NCBI RefSeq assembly: GCF_011300215.1
Contig: NZ_CP049866.1
Location: 2,356,001 to 2,420,000 of the forward strand
Source of the DNA: Nocardioides piscis
Lineage (GTDB): Bacteria > Actinomycetota > Actinomycetes > Propionibacteriales > Nocardioidaceae
Length of the DNA stretch: 64,000 nt
Direction of reading: 5' to 3'
Below, piece after piece: positions 54,642 through 62,627 of the stretch (the stretch's first letter is position 1; each line of letters opens with the position of its first letter). A model generated the notes under the pieces. The model was not told the origin of the DNA. It was given only the letters and a program-made list of their open reading frames with translations, and did not search any database. The translations under genes and the position numbers were made by a program.

Positions 54642-55469
54642 ATGACGTGGAAGACAAGACCGCTGCTCGTCGCGACCGCAGCCGGTCTCGGTGCGGTGTC
54701 CGTGCTGGGGGTGGGGGGACACCAGCTCTTCCGCCTCCAGGCGCGAGCTGCCCGCCGCTTGATCGGCAAGCCGTTGGGCGAGGTCGCGCTCGGAGCAGAC
54801 CGGACCTACAAGAAGAAGTACGGCGAGACGATCGAGCTGCTGATGCTGGGCGACTCGATCGCCGCGGGGCTCGGGGCCGACCAGCCCGAGCACACCCTCG
54901 GCGGCCAGCTGGCCAAGCGGCTGGCCAAGACGACTCGGCGCGCGGTCCGCCTGCACACCGGCGCCTGCGTCGGGGCCGAGACCTCGATGGTCCGCGCCCA
55001 GCTCTCTGCGCTGCCGGCGGGCTATCGCGCCGACGTCGCCGTGATCGTCGTCGGAGGCAACGACGTCACCCATCGGGTCCGTCCCTCGGTCTCGGGCCAG
55101 CACCTCACGGAGGTGATCGAGGCGCTCCACGAGCACTCGACCGAGGTCGTGGTGGGGACATGTCCCGACCTCGGCGCGCTGACCGCCGTGCCGCAGCCGC
55201 TCAGGGGAGTCGGGGCCAGGGCCTCACGCCAGCTGGCGGCCCTCCAGCAACAGGTCGCGACGGGCCTCGGCGCGCACGCGGTCTCGCTCGGCGACGTGGT
55301 CGGACCGTTCTTCATCGCCCAGCCCGACGCGATGTTCGCCGTCGACCGGTTCCACCCGTCGAGCGCCGGCTATCGCCGTACGGCGAAGGCGCTGTTGCCC
55401 AGTGTCCTCGCCGCGTTGGGGTATGCCGACGAGCTGCCCTACGGCCATCACGGGCCTACTCCACGATGA
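54642..55469 (+). CDS. SGNH/GDSL-type hydrolase
   Basis: 275-residue esterase-like protein with an N-terminal hydrophobic segment (residues 7-25), so probably membrane-anchored or exported. Block I is LLMLGDSIAAGLGA (catalytic Ser near residue 72), block III VIVVGGNDVTHRV, and block V VDRFHPSSAGY with the Asp-His pair. The substrate is unknown. ATG 54642 is preferred to 54609 because it directly precedes the hydrophobic segment. The 3' end overlaps the convergent azoreductase-like gene by 14 bases. Confidence 0.85.
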   Translation: MTWKTRPLLVATAAGLGAVSVLGVGGHQLFRLQARAARRLIGKPLGEVALGADRTYKKKYGETIELLMLGDSIAAGLGADQPEHTLGGQLAKRLAKTTRRAVRLHTGACVGAETSMVRAQLSALPAGYRADVAVIVVGGNDVTHRVRPSVSGQHLTEVIEALHEHSTEVVVGTCPDLGALTAVPQPLRGVGARASRQLAALQQQVATGLGAHAVSLGDVVGPFFIAQPDAMFAVDRFHPSSAGYRRTAKALLPSVLAALGYADELPYGHHGPTPR

Positions 55470-56154
55470 CCTTGGGCTTGATGTCGGTCGGAAGCGGAGC
55501 GGGTGTGTCGGCCGGGACGGCGTCCCACGCTCCCTGGGACACCCAGGACCGCACCTCGCGGATGGCGGACTTGTTGGCGCTCTTGCGCAGGTCGGTCGTG
55601 ATGTCCATCGGCTGTGCGTTGAAGAACTTGATGTCGGTGATCCCGACGAATCCGAAGATCGCGCGCAGGTAGTTCTCGAGGAAGTCGAACTGGGCCATCG
55701 GCCCTTGCGAGTAGTCACCGCCGCGCGAGGTGACGCACACCATCTTCCGGTCGTGCACCATGCCCCGGGGTTGCCCCTGCTCGTCATAGGTGAACAGGTA
55801 GCCGGGCTGGACGATCGCGTCGATGTAGTACTTCAGGGCATAAGGGACCCCGAAGTTCCACATGGGAGCGGTCACGAGGTAGAGGTCGGCGTCGAGGAAC
55901 CCCTCGATGGTCCGCTCGATCTCCCCCCACGAGGCGCGGGCCTCGTCGTCCAGGGCCTGCCCGGTCATGAGCGCGTACTTGGACTTGATGTTGCTGCCCG
56001 CCACCGCGGGCAGGTCGGCCCGGAACAGGTCGAGAGACCTCACGTCGAGGTCGTAGCGATCGTCGAGCTCTTCCAGGAGGACGCTCGAGATCCGTCCCGT
56101 GTTGGAGGCAAGCCCGCGCGGGGTGGCGATGAGGTGCAACAGGCGTTTGGTCAT
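55456..56154 (-). CDS. azoR: FMN-dependent NADH-azoreductase family protein
   Basis: 232-residue flavodoxin-fold oxidoreductase of the AzoR/NQO type. LIATPRGLASNTGRISS is the FMN phosphate loop, and LVTAPMWNFGVPYALKYYID the family's most diagnostic segment. CVTSRGGDYSQGPMAQFDF contacts the flavin. Such enzymes reduce quinones and azo compounds. The gene symbol is by family only. Confidence 0.85.
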   Translation of the reverse strand: MTKRLLHLIATPRGLASNTGRISSVLLEELDDRYDLDVRSLDLFRADLPAVAGSNIKSKYALMTGQALDDEARASWGEIERTIEGFLDADLYLVTAPMWNFGVPYALKYYIDAIVQPGYLFTYDEQGQPRGMVHDRKMVCVTSRGGDYSQGPMAQFDFLENYLRAIFGFVGITDIKFFNAQPMDITTDLRKSANKSAIREVRSWVSQGAWDAVPADTPAPLPTDIKPKVIVE

Positions 56155-56239
56155 CGGGATCGACCCTTCCGAGGCGGCGCACGTGCGCCAAGGATCCCCC
56201 CATCAAACACCCGCGAGGAGCGGGTGGACAACACCCGGT

Positions 56240-56986
56240 CTAGTCGCCCCAGCCGAGCGGATAGACCTCGAACGGCGCCGCGAAGGCGACGCCCAGGCGC
56301 TGCCCGGACTGCCGCGCCATGCCTTCGAGGAACTCGCGCGGGTCCCAGTTCTCCCACCCGAGACCGTCGATGTAGGCGCGGTGGGCCGAGAGGGAGTCGA
56401 CGCCGAGGTCGAAGGTGTCGGTGGTGTCGACGGCGTGCCGCGACTCGGGCGACCCAGCTGCCCACACGGCGCGGACCCCGCCCCACGGCTCGAGGTCCGC
56501 CGAGAGCTGTTCGGGGAAGATCCACCGGTTGCCGGCGTCGCGCGCCGCGTCCAGCACCGCCCGTCCCACCGCGATGTGGTCGGCCTGGTTGAGCGAGGCG
56601 CCTCCCCAGGTGTCACGGAAGTTGCCCGTCACCACGACTTCGGGACGGTGCCGGCGGATCGCCTCGGCCAGGAGCCTGCGCAGGGCGACGCCATACTCCA
56701 CGATCCCGTCGGGCTGGCCGAGGAACTCGACGTCGTCGACGCCCACGATCCGCGCCGACTCGACCTGCTCGGCCTCGCGCAGGGGGCGGCACTCGTCGGG
56801 GTGCAGGCCGTCGATGCCGGCCTCACCGCTGGTCACCATGCAGTAGGTGACGTGCTTGCCCTGGCCGGTCCACCGCGCCACGGCGGCCGCTGCACCGAAC
56901 TCCAGGTCGTCGGGGTGGGCCACGATGCACAGCGCCCTCTCCCAGTCCTCGGGCAGCGGTTCCAGGGCGGTTGGCTCGTCGCTCAT
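56240..56986 (-). CDS. PIG-L family deacetylase (LmbE-like)
   Basis: 248-residue zinc-dependent N-acetylglucosaminyl deacetylase-fold protein. The metal motif is IVAHPDDLEFG (about residues 21-31) with a distal NQADHIAVGRAVLDA histidine. The family includes MshB and Mca of mycothiol metabolism, but this length and context do not identify it as either. ATG 56986 has a GATGCT hexamer 6 bases upstream. Confidence 0.87.
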   Translation of the reverse strand: MSDEPTALEPLPEDWERALCIVAHPDDLEFGAAAAVARWTGQGKHVTYCMVTSGEAGIDGLHPDECRPLREAEQVESARIVGVDDVEFLGQPDGIVEYGVALRRLLAEAIRRHRPEVVVTGNFRDTWGGASLNQADHIAVGRAVLDAARDAGNRWIFPEQLSADLEPWGGVRAVWAAGSPESRHAVDTTDTFDLGVDSLSAHRAYIDGLGWENWDPREFLEGMARQSGQRLGVAFAAPFEVYPLGWGD

Positions 56987-57051
56987 GACCCGAGCATCGC
57001 CGGTCCGGCCCGGTGATGGCCAGAGCCGGGCGGGACCGGATCAGGGTGAGG

Positions 57052-57786
57052 TCACCAGCAGGCCTGCCACGAGCCGCGCATCCCGCCGCGGGCGGCAGCC
57101 TCGACGCGCAGGTAGGCACGGGAGCGGCTGAAGGGGTCGTTGCGATAGATGTAGGTCCGCGCCAGGCCCTTGCGGACCTGCTCGCGACCCAGGTCCTTGC
57201 GCCCGCGCTCGACGTAGCGCAACCACCTGCCGTAGCGGTCGCGGTCGGCCTGGGTCGGGTCCGACACGAGCCGCACGGTGGAGCCGACGGGAGCGAGTCG
57301 TTCGAGGTGGGTGGTCGCGGCGTCGCCGCCACACTCGCGTGCGCCGTACACCTCGGGCGTGTCGATGCCCAGGATGCGGACCGACCGCACCCCCACGCCG
57401 CGAATGCGCACCTTGAGCGTGTCGCCGTCAGTGATCCGGACGACGTTGCCGCGGTGTCGCTGCACCGGTCCGCTGTTGCCGGACCCGTCGGGGTTCGTGG
57501 TGGCTGTGGTGGCTTGGGTCGGGCTCGATGTCGACGTGGGCTGTGCCATCAGCGGCGCAACCGTGCCGGAGCACGGGCAGGGGTTGGACTCGCACGCCAG
57601 CCCGTCGCCCTCCGCGTCAAGCTGGTGCGGGTCGCCCGGGCCGGCGGCGAGGAAGAAGCTCTGGGCCGCGGACTGGGAGGCGAAGTCGCCACAGTCCTTG
57701 TCGACCACGGCCTGCGCGGGCGGGGCGAGGAAAAAGGCGCCGACCGTGGTCACGGCGAGCAGCGCGGTCACGATCAGTCGGTGCAT
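57052..57786 (-). CDS. Secreted thermonuclease-family protein with excalibur motif
   Basis: 244-residue exported protein. The signal peptide (MHRLIVTALLAVTTVGAFFL, cleavage near PAQA) is followed by an excalibur calcium-binding domain (DKDCGDFASQSAAQSFF ... LDAEGDGLACESNPC). After a Thr/Ser/Pro linker comes a staphylococcal-nuclease-like domain: GNVVRITDGDTLKVRI, RILGIDTPEVYG and DRYGRWLRYVE, with the expected catalytic Arg/Glu positions. Likely an extracellular nuclease. It is the last host gene before the tRNA-Met integration site. Confidence 0.9.
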   Translation of the reverse strand: MHRLIVTALLAVTTVGAFFLAPPAQAVVDKDCGDFASQSAAQSFFLAAGPGDPHQLDAEGDGLACESNPCPCSGTVAPLMAQPTSTSSPTQATTATTNPDGSGNSGPVQRHRGNVVRITDGDTLKVRIRGVGVRSVRILGIDTPEVYGARECGGDAATTHLERLAPVGSTVRLVSDPTQADRDRYGRWLRYVERGRKDLGREQVRKGLARTYIYRNDPFSRSRAYLRVEAAARGGMRGSWQACW

Positions 57787-57838
57787 GTCTCCATGCTCGT
57801 CGCGGCCAGGCCCCGTGTCCGGAGAACGGCCGATTGCG

Positions 57839-57844
57839 TAGGCT
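57839..57844 (+). promoter_or_regulatory. -10 element of the tRNA-Met gene
   Basis: TAGGCT ending 12 bases before the mature tRNA 5' end. Confidence 0.5.
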
Positions 57845-57856
57845 GCGGCCCGTCAC

Positions 57857-57930
57857 GGGGCGGTAGCTCAGTCGGTCAGAGCAGAGGACTCATAATCCTT
57901 GGGTCGTGGGTTCGAGCCCCACCCGCCCTA
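57857..57930 (+). tRNA. tRNA-Met (CAT), integration site of the element
   Basis: 74-base cloverleaf: acceptor GGGGCGG with CCGCCCT (a G-T first pair, as in actinobacterial elongator tRNA-Met), anticodon loop CTCATAA, T-arm GTGGGTTCGAGCCCCAC, discriminator A, no encoded CCA. Anticodon CAT could also be Ile2 after modification; the acceptor stem favours Met. An integrase gene lies about 100 bases downstream, so the 3' half is the probable attachment core. Confidence 0.9.
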
Positions 57931-57932
57931 CT

Positions 57933-57962
57933 GGTCTGACCTGCGGAAACGCGGGTCAGACC
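57933..57962. terminator. Hairpin with GAAA tetraloop after tRNA-Met
   Basis: GGTCTGACC (57933-57941) pairs with GGTCAGACC (57954-57962), extended inward by a T-G wobble and GCG/CGC to a GAAA loop: 13 bp in all. Likely terminator of the tRNA and, from the other side, of the integrase gene. Confidence 0.75.
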
Positions 57963-57967
57963 CTGTT

Positions 57968-58012
57968 CCATTCCGGGGAATGGGGGATTGGTCCCCCAGT
58001 TCGTCCCCCAGT
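57968..58012. repeat. Palindromes and direct repeats beside the integrase (possible arm-type sites)
   Basis: CCATTCC-GG-GGAATGG palindrome (57968-57983), then TGGGGGA-TTGG-TCCCCCA (57981-57998). The decamer GTCCCCCAGT occurs twice, 57991-58000 and 58003-58012, 12 bases apart. Direct repeats of this kind flank actinobacterial tRNA-site integrases and may be integrase arm-binding sites. Confidence 0.5.
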
Positions 58013-58030
58013 CGTTCGTCGGGGCCTCCA

Positions 58031-59221
58031 TCACGCGCCCCCCAGCGCCTTGGTGAACACGTCCACTGCTTGGCCCTGAAGTCCGGGGATGACGTGCCCG
58101 TACGTGTCCAAGGTGATCTGCACTGTGGCGTGCCCCAACCGCTCGGAGACCACCTTCACGGGCACGTTGTTGGCCAGCAGGATCGTGGCGTGGGTGTGTC
58201 GGAGACCGTGGAACGTGAGTCGGGGGAGACCAGTGGCCTTCACCAGCCGGTCATTGAACGTGGACGCAGTGTCCGGATGGAACAGGGCGCCGTCCTCCCG
58301 CGTGAACACCAGCCCGTGGCTGGGCCATGCCCCACCAAGCGCCAGCCGGTCCTGCGCCTGCTGGGCCTTCCACGTCCGGAGGACTGCAACCGTCTCCCGG
58401 TCCAGGTCCACCCGTCGCCCCTTACCGGACTTGGGCTCACCGTGGATGACCTTCATGCCGCCACCGTTGGCGTCGTCCACCGCCGTGATGGTGTGCCGAA
58501 CGGACAGGTGCCCTGCCTCCAGGTCTAGGTCCTGCCAGCGGAGCCCCACGACCTCGCCGCGCCTCATGCCGGTGTACGCCGCCAAACGGGCCAGCGGGTA
58601 GAACCGGGGCTCCTGGGCCTGGACGTGACCCAGGAAGACGTTCAGTTGGTCGGCGGTCCAATAGCGCAACGTCACCCCACCCGAGCGGCCCTGCCTGGGC
58701 CTGGCACCCCGTGGCAGATTCCTCGCCGGATTGGTGGCCCGGAGGCCGGACTCCATTGCGTCACGAAGCGATCGGGACACGGTGGCGTGAATTCTCGCCA
58801 CCGAGTTCTCCGCCAGGGGCTTACCTTTCACGCCCTCCTGGCGGATGCGCCCGTAGAACGCCGCCAGGTCTGCGCCGTCGATGCGGTCCAGTCGGATGCC
58901 ACCCAACTGGGGCACCAGGTAGACGCGGACGTGGCGGGCGTACCCGGTGAGGGTCGTCTCCCGGACCTGGTTGGTGAGGCTCGGAAGCCACCGCTCCGTC
59001 AGGAACTTTCCGTACGTCATGGTTTCCGCCGACGGCTTCCAGGTGCCGTGGTCCTGGGCGTGCAACGCATCTCGAAGAGCCTTCTTGGCTGCCGTCTTGG
59101 TCTTGCTGGCGGACCCCCACCGTTCCCGGCGCTTGCCTGTCGCGTCGTAGTACCTGACCACGGGATAGTGCTTCCCGTGGCGTTCCTTCACGACCCCGCT
59201 GGGGCCTCTGCCTTGCGTCAT
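58031..59221 (-). CDS. int: Tyrosine recombinase (site-specific integrase)
   Basis: 396-residue phage-type integrase. An N-terminal arm-binding region with a YYDATGKRRERWGS-type AP2-like strand pattern is followed by a SAM-like core-binding domain (TYGKFLTERWLPSL). The catalytic domain has Arg in YTGMRRGEVVGL, Lys in PKSGKGRRVDL, HGLRHTH, and the tyrosine in LGHATVQITLDTYGHV. Transcribed toward the tRNA. ATG 59221 overlaps the stop of the upstream gene (59218-59221), so the two are co-expressed from the divergent promoter region. Confidence 0.95.
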   Translation of the reverse strand: MTQGRGPSGVVKERHGKHYPVVRYYDATGKRRERWGSASKTKTAAKKALRDALHAQDHGTWKPSAETMTYGKFLTERWLPSLTNQVRETTLTGYARHVRVYLVPQLGGIRLDRIDGADLAAFYGRIRQEGVKGKPLAENSVARIHATVSRSLRDAMESGLRATNPARNLPRGARPRQGRSGGVTLRYWTADQLNVFLGHVQAQEPRFYPLARLAAYTGMRRGEVVGLRWQDLDLEAGHLSVRHTITAVDDANGGGMKVIHGEPKSGKGRRVDLDRETVAVLRTWKAQQAQDRLALGGAWPSHGLVFTREDGALFHPDTASTFNDRLVKATGLPRLTFHGLRHTHATILLANNVPVKVVSERLGHATVQITLDTYGHVIPGLQGQAVDVFTKALGGA

Positions 59222-59880
59222 TGCTTCCTCCTGTCGGGGTCGATCAGGTCCAGTTGCCTGGCCTTCCTGACCCAGTTCGCTGCCGTCGTCCGGGCCTTGG
59301 CCCGGTCCCGCTCCACCCGCGCCGGGATGAGTTGGTCCCTGACCGCTGCCGTGGGGTGCCGGTCACCGCGTGCCACCGCGCCGTTGTAGACCCTCGCCAC
59401 GTCCTCCCAGTGCTCCGGCGGGTAGGAGGCCCGCATGGGTTCCCGGAGGGCCTTGGCGCGGTCCCTCGCCCTAGCCTTGGCCGCCGGGTCCACGGCCAGG
59501 GATTCCTCACCCACGGCGCTCCAGCGGAGGTACCGGCGGGTGGTTTCCCTGATCGACTCCCACGGCAGGCCCCGCAGCAGGGCCTTGGTGATCACCGCTA
59601 GGGCTTCCCCGTCGATGGGCTCCAGGCCGGTGAACTCCCGAGGCTCTTCGCCCGCGTAGTACGTCGTCGCAACCGGTACCCCAGCCACGGTGCCCTCGAC
59701 CGGTTGGCCCAACTGGACCCAATCGGGCGCAGGACCAGGGCGGCCGTCCTTGCTGGAGTGGAACGACCGGATATCTACACCCACCACCTGGGGGGAGCCA
59801 TGTACGGGCTGCCACCAGGTGATGACCTCCCAGGGACCCATCAGGAATGCCTGCCGTTGGGGCCAGTCTCGTTCATCCAT
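59218..59880 (-). CDS. Hypothetical protein co-transcribed with the integrase
   Basis: 220-residue soluble protein without a recognised family. The N-terminal half is compact (WPQRQAFLMGPWEVITWWQP); the C-terminal half is an Arg/Ala-rich, probably helical region with SYPPEHWEDVARVYNGAVAR and RDQLIPARVERDRAKARTTA, and could bind DNA. Similar genes are seen beside integrases of actinobacterial elements. ATG 59880 lies 6 bases after the minus-strand hexamer TAAAAT, so it is probably leaderless and controlled by the adjacent palindromes. Confidence 0.7.
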   Translation of the reverse strand: MDERDWPQRQAFLMGPWEVITWWQPVHGSPQVVGVDIRSFHSSKDGRPGPAPDWVQLGQPVEGTVAGVPVATTYYAGEEPREFTGLEPIDGEALAVITKALLRGLPWESIRETTRRYLRWSAVGEESLAVDPAAKARARDRAKALREPMRASYPPEHWEDVARVYNGAVARGDRHPTAAVRDQLIPARVERDRAKARTTAANWVRKARQLDLIDPDRRKQ

Positions 59881-59886
59881 GCCTGT

Positions 59887-59998
59887 ATTTTACACGAACC
59901 TGTAACGGGTGTGTAGTGGGCCGTGTAGGGCGCTGGCTGCGAGGTACACGGCTATGTAGTTCTACTGTCTACACGAACCTGTCTGAAATATGTAACGT
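59887..59998. promoter_or_regulatory. Divergent promoter region with three TACA-N6-TGTA operators
   Basis: Leftward -10 TAAAAT (59887-59892, minus) and rightward -10 TAACGT (59993-59998) flank three palindromes: TTACA-CGAACC-TGTAA (59890-59905), TACA-CGGCTA-TGTA (59945-59958) and TACA-CGAACC-TGTC (59970-59983). The first and third share the 13-mer TACACGAACCTGT. Their placement over both promoters suggests operators for the XRE repressor encoded next to them. Confidence 0.75.
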
Positions 59999-60005
59999 CG
60001 GGAGC

Positions 60006-60251
60006 GTGAACGAAACCACCACCTCAGCACCTGACCCCGTAGCCCTGGCGCGGGTCAGACACCTGGTCGCCTCCGGCACCGCCAAGCACGTCCGGGTGTC
60101 CGCCGAGGTGTCCCAGGTGGAGATAGCCCAAGCCATCGGGGTCACACACGCCGCTATCAGCAACTGGGAGAACGGCATCCGGAAGCCCAGGGGCCACGCC
60201 GCCCTCCGCTACTTGGCGGTCCTGGATGGACTGATGGGGAGGGCGTCGTGA
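60006..60251 (+). CDS. XRE family helix-turn-helix regulator (element repressor candidate)
   Basis: 81-residue DNA-binding protein made of a single HTH_3 domain: SQVEIAQAIGVTHAAISNWE followed by NGIRKPRG. It has no peptidase or dimerisation domain. GTG 60006 has GGGAG just upstream and a -10 element 7 bases away; the frame is open further upstream through the operator region but that part would not be translated. Probably controls the divergent promoters at 59887-59998. Its stop overlaps the next start. Confidence 0.85.
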   Translation: MNETTTSAPDPVALARVRHLVASGTAKHVRVSAEVSQVEIAQAIGVTHAAISNWENGIRKPRGHAALRYLAVLDGLMGRAS

Positions 60252-60505
60252 CCGCTCCGACCGTCGAGGAACTCCGGGCCGTCACCACGGTGACCATCAC
60301 CCAGGCCGGGGCATTCATCGGTCTAAGCCCCGCTACTTCCTACCGCGCTGCAAACGACGGATCGCTCCCCACCATCACCGTGGGCAAGCACCGCCGCGTC
60401 CCAGCGCCGCTTCTGCTAGCCCTGGTGGGCCTGCCGTACGAGGTCGGGTCTGCCGACACCGCTGGCCCCTCCGACCTGGAGGAGGCCAGCCGTGCTGGTT
60501 CATGA
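60248..60505 (+). CDS. Excisionase-like helix-turn-helix protein
   Basis: 85-residue protein with a MerR/AlpA-type HTH_17 pattern: TITQAGAFIGLSPATSYRAA, then GSLPTITVGKHRRVPAPLLL. Proteins of this kind act as excisionases (Xis) or as transcriptional activators in integrated elements. The GTG start overlaps the repressor stop (GTGA), and its 3' end overlaps the next gene by 14 bases. Confidence 0.78.
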   Translation: MTAPTVEELRAVTTVTITQAGAFIGLSPATSYRAANDGSLPTITVGKHRRVPAPLLLALVGLPYEVGSADTAGPSDLEEASRAGS

Positions 60506-60815
60506 GGCGTGCATCGTCACCCCCCGACCCGTCGACCGCTCCGGCTACCTGCGTGATTCCGACCTGACTCTGGACACGTGGGGTCCCATCGGGTGGCAGG
60601 ACGGCACCCCGGAACGCGACCGCCGCGTCATCGTGGACCTTCGCCACGTCACTGGGTTCGGAGCAGGGACGGCCGAGCGGATCGCCCGCGTCCTCGTGGA
60701 CGCCGGGGCCGGATCAGTCCAGGTCGAGGGTGGCCGCCGAGCGACGATGCGCAGCGCGTTCACGGCGACGCTGAAGCAGGCCTGTATGGAGTACGAGCGG
60801 GGGGCGGCCCGGTGA
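60492..60815 (+). CDS. Hypothetical element protein
   Basis: 107-residue soluble protein, family not recognised. The central stretch RRVIVDLRHVTGFGAGTAER, followed by VLVDAGAGSVQVEG, is reminiscent of a STAS-like or Rossmann-like strand-helix pattern, but the similarity is weak. GTG 60492 lies inside the preceding gene, and the stop overlaps the next start by GTGA, so it is part of the tightly packed early operon. Coding is supported by these overlaps and normal third-position GC. Confidence 0.6.
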   Translation: MLVHEACIVTPRPVDRSGYLRDSDLTLDTWGPIGWQDGTPERDRRVIVDLRHVTGFGAGTAERIARVLVDAGAGSVQVEGGRRATMRSAFTATLKQACMEYERGAAR

Positions 60816-61785
60816 CGGTCCAGCCGGTCCGCGACGACCTCCTCCTCACCGCCCTGGGACGCTTCCCCGGGCTGGACCGGGACGCGCTCGACCATCTCCC
60901 CGAACCCCGCCCCTCCTGGACGGAGTGCTGCCCGCCGAAGGCCTGTCCATGCTCGCCGGAGCCAGAGGGCTAGGGAAGACGCTGCTCGCCCTGTCCTGGG
61001 CCGCCGCCGTCGCCACCGGCCAGGAGACCACCGGCAACATCCCGGTCCGCGTCCACGGCCCGGTCGTCTACATCGCCCTGGAAGGCTTCCACGGCATTCC
61101 CAGGCGCCTCCGAGCCTGGGAGGCTCACCAAGGCGTCCGGGCGGACGGCATCATCTGGGTTCGGGACGGGCTCAACCTGCGCGACTGGGTGGAGGCCGAC
61201 CTGTTGGGCCGCGTAGTCGCCCACTACGGAGCGGTCCTCACCATCGTGGACTCCGTACGTGCCGCCGGGGCAGGCAAAGAGGACACCCAGGACATGGGCG
61301 CGTTCGTGAAGGGCCTGGAGCGGGTTCAGCAGAGCGCCGGGGGCCTGGTCCTTGCCCTCCACAACACCGGCTGGGACGCCGAACGGGAACGCGGCTCCAC
61401 CCTTCTCCCCGACGCTTGCGACACCACCCTGCTGCTGAAGGGCGACCCCGCCGGGGTGCGGACCCTCCACCACCGCAAGCACCGTGACGGGGAGATGCTG
61501 GAACACCCCCTGGCGTACGCCTTCCGCAAGATCGAGGGCACCGGCTCCGGTGTCCTCCTACCCACCGACGTCCCCGGCGCCAGCGCGACACTGCCGGACC
61601 TGCTCCTGGCCGCCATCCACCGGACCCCCGGTATGAGCACCGGCTACTACGCGACCGAACTGAACCGCCACCGCCCAAACACCGCCACCGCCCTGACCGG
61701 CCTGGCCACTGAAGGCCGCGTCCGCAACGACGGCACCAAGAACCGACCCACCTGGGTCATCCCCGCAGAGGAGCCACTCGTATGA
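60812..61785 (+). CDS. RecA-fold AAA ATPase (RepA/helicase-like), frameshifted near its N-terminus
   Basis: 324 residues when restored. The ATPase core has Walker A GARGLGKT, the aromatic strand GPVVYIALEGFHGIPRRL, Walker B LTIVDSVRAAG and LVLALHNTGWDAERERGS. A C-terminal winged-helix-like segment (LLLAAIHRTPGMSTGYYATE) follows. This is the RepA/AAA_25 class used by plasmids and phages for replication initiation. As written, the GTG 60812 frame leaves register after LPEPRP. One extra C in the runs at 60905-60913 joins it to the core (LLDGVLPAEGLSMLAGARG). Confidence 0.82.
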
Positions 61786-62129
61786 CCCACCGACCGTCTC
61801 AGCCCGTCGTAGGTGTCTGGTGTCTGCCCCTTAGAAAGAGGGGGCAGACAGACGCCTACTCCAGACAGGCCGCGTCTGCCCAGACACTCACCCAGACACC
61901 CCCAGACAGACACCCGCAGAACACCACGGGCGAAGTGGGGCAGGCCGCCAGGTCGTGGGCGCGATTCCTAGGCGCCGAAACGATGCGCGTCTGGCAGGCC
62001 GCTGCCGTGGGTGCTCCCGCCGTGAGAGCAAAGGATTCAATGTCCTCTCCCAATCCAAAACAGGGCTCTGACCTGCACGTTTACTGGTCCGCCCCCCAGT
62101 CGTCCCCCAGTGGGGAGGCATCGGAATGA
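61782..62129 (+). CDS. Hypothetical frame across the repeat cluster
   Basis: 115-codon frame whose ATG overlaps the ATPase stop and whose stop overlaps the next start (both ATGA), which supports translation. The first third encodes Gln/Thr/Arg-rich low-complexity sequence because it runs through the CAGACA repeats. No family is recognised. A dual role, coding plus cis-acting DNA, is possible. Confidence 0.5.
   Translation: MTHRPSQPVVGVWCLPLRKRGQTDAYSRQAASAQTLTQTPPDRHPQNTTGEVGQAARSWARFLGAETMRVWQAAAVGAPAVRAKDSMSSPNPKQGSDLHVYWSAPQSSPSGEASE
61814..61912. repeat. CAGACA/TGTCTG repeat cluster with hairpin
   Basis: Eight copies of the hexamer in 99 bases: TGTCTG at 61814 and 61821, CAGACA at 61845, 61862, 61881, 61893, 61903 and 61907. 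The first part forms a perfect 10-bp hairpin, TGTCTGCCCC (61821-61830) with GGGGCAGACA (61841-61850) around an A-rich loop. Chance expectation is well below one copy. Lies directly after a RepA-like ATPase gene. Confidence 0.75.
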
Positions 62130-62623
62130 CCACCGAGCAGAAGCCCACGCCCAACAACGGGCCTCCGTCCGGCACCCCGACCAGGGGCTACTCCTGGGAG
62201 CCCTTCACCGCTGGCAACCAGGTTGCCGTTACCCACGGCGCCTACTCGGAGCGCCTGGTTGAGCCCAGGGCACGGGAGATAGCCCAAGGCTTGGCCGACT
62301 CCGGGGAACTGCCCGCCTACCTGGCGGAGCCCCGCTACCGGGGTGCCGTGATGGACCTGGCGCGGTGCCTGGCCCAGCGCGAACGCCTGGGCGCCTACTT
62401 GGAGGCCACGGCCACTCAGGCTGTCCCGGCGGAGTTGGCGGAGAACGGGGAGGTGCGGTCTGCTGCCGCGCTCCTGGGGAAGGTGGAGCGGGCTCTGGAG
62501 CGCCACCGTGACCGCTTGGGCTTGTCACCGTTGGCGGCTGCCCGCCTTGGGAAGGACGTGGCCGCCCAGCAGGTGTCCTTGGCCCAGGTATGGGCCCAGA
62601 TGGACGCGGAGGCTGAGGCGTGA
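62126..62623 (+). CDS. Putative terminase small subunit-like protein
   Basis: 165-residue protein with a segment typical of small proteins encoded ahead of actinophage large terminases: FTAGNQVAVTHGAYSERLVE near residue 27 and LGLSPLAAARLGKDV near the C-terminus. The middle is helical. The designation rests on these segments and on its place upstream of terL, so it remains tentative. ATG overlaps the previous stop. Confidence 0.65.
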   Translation: MTTEQKPTPNNGPPSGTPTRGYSWEPFTAGNQVAVTHGAYSERLVEPRAREIAQGLADSGELPAYLAEPRYRGAVMDLARCLAQRERLGAYLEATATQAVPAELAENGEVRSAAALLGKVERALERHRDRLGLSPLAAARLGKDVAAQQVSLAQVWAQMDAEAEA

Positions 62624-62627
62624 TGGG

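Noticed and set aside
57857..57930. tRNA-Ile2 (modified CAT anticodon)
   Set aside because: The G-T first acceptor pair and overall sequence match actinobacterial elongator tRNA-Met; kept as Met with a note.
61814..61912. CRISPR array
   Set aside because: The repeats are hexamers at irregular spacing on both strands, with no spacers of constant length and no cas genes.
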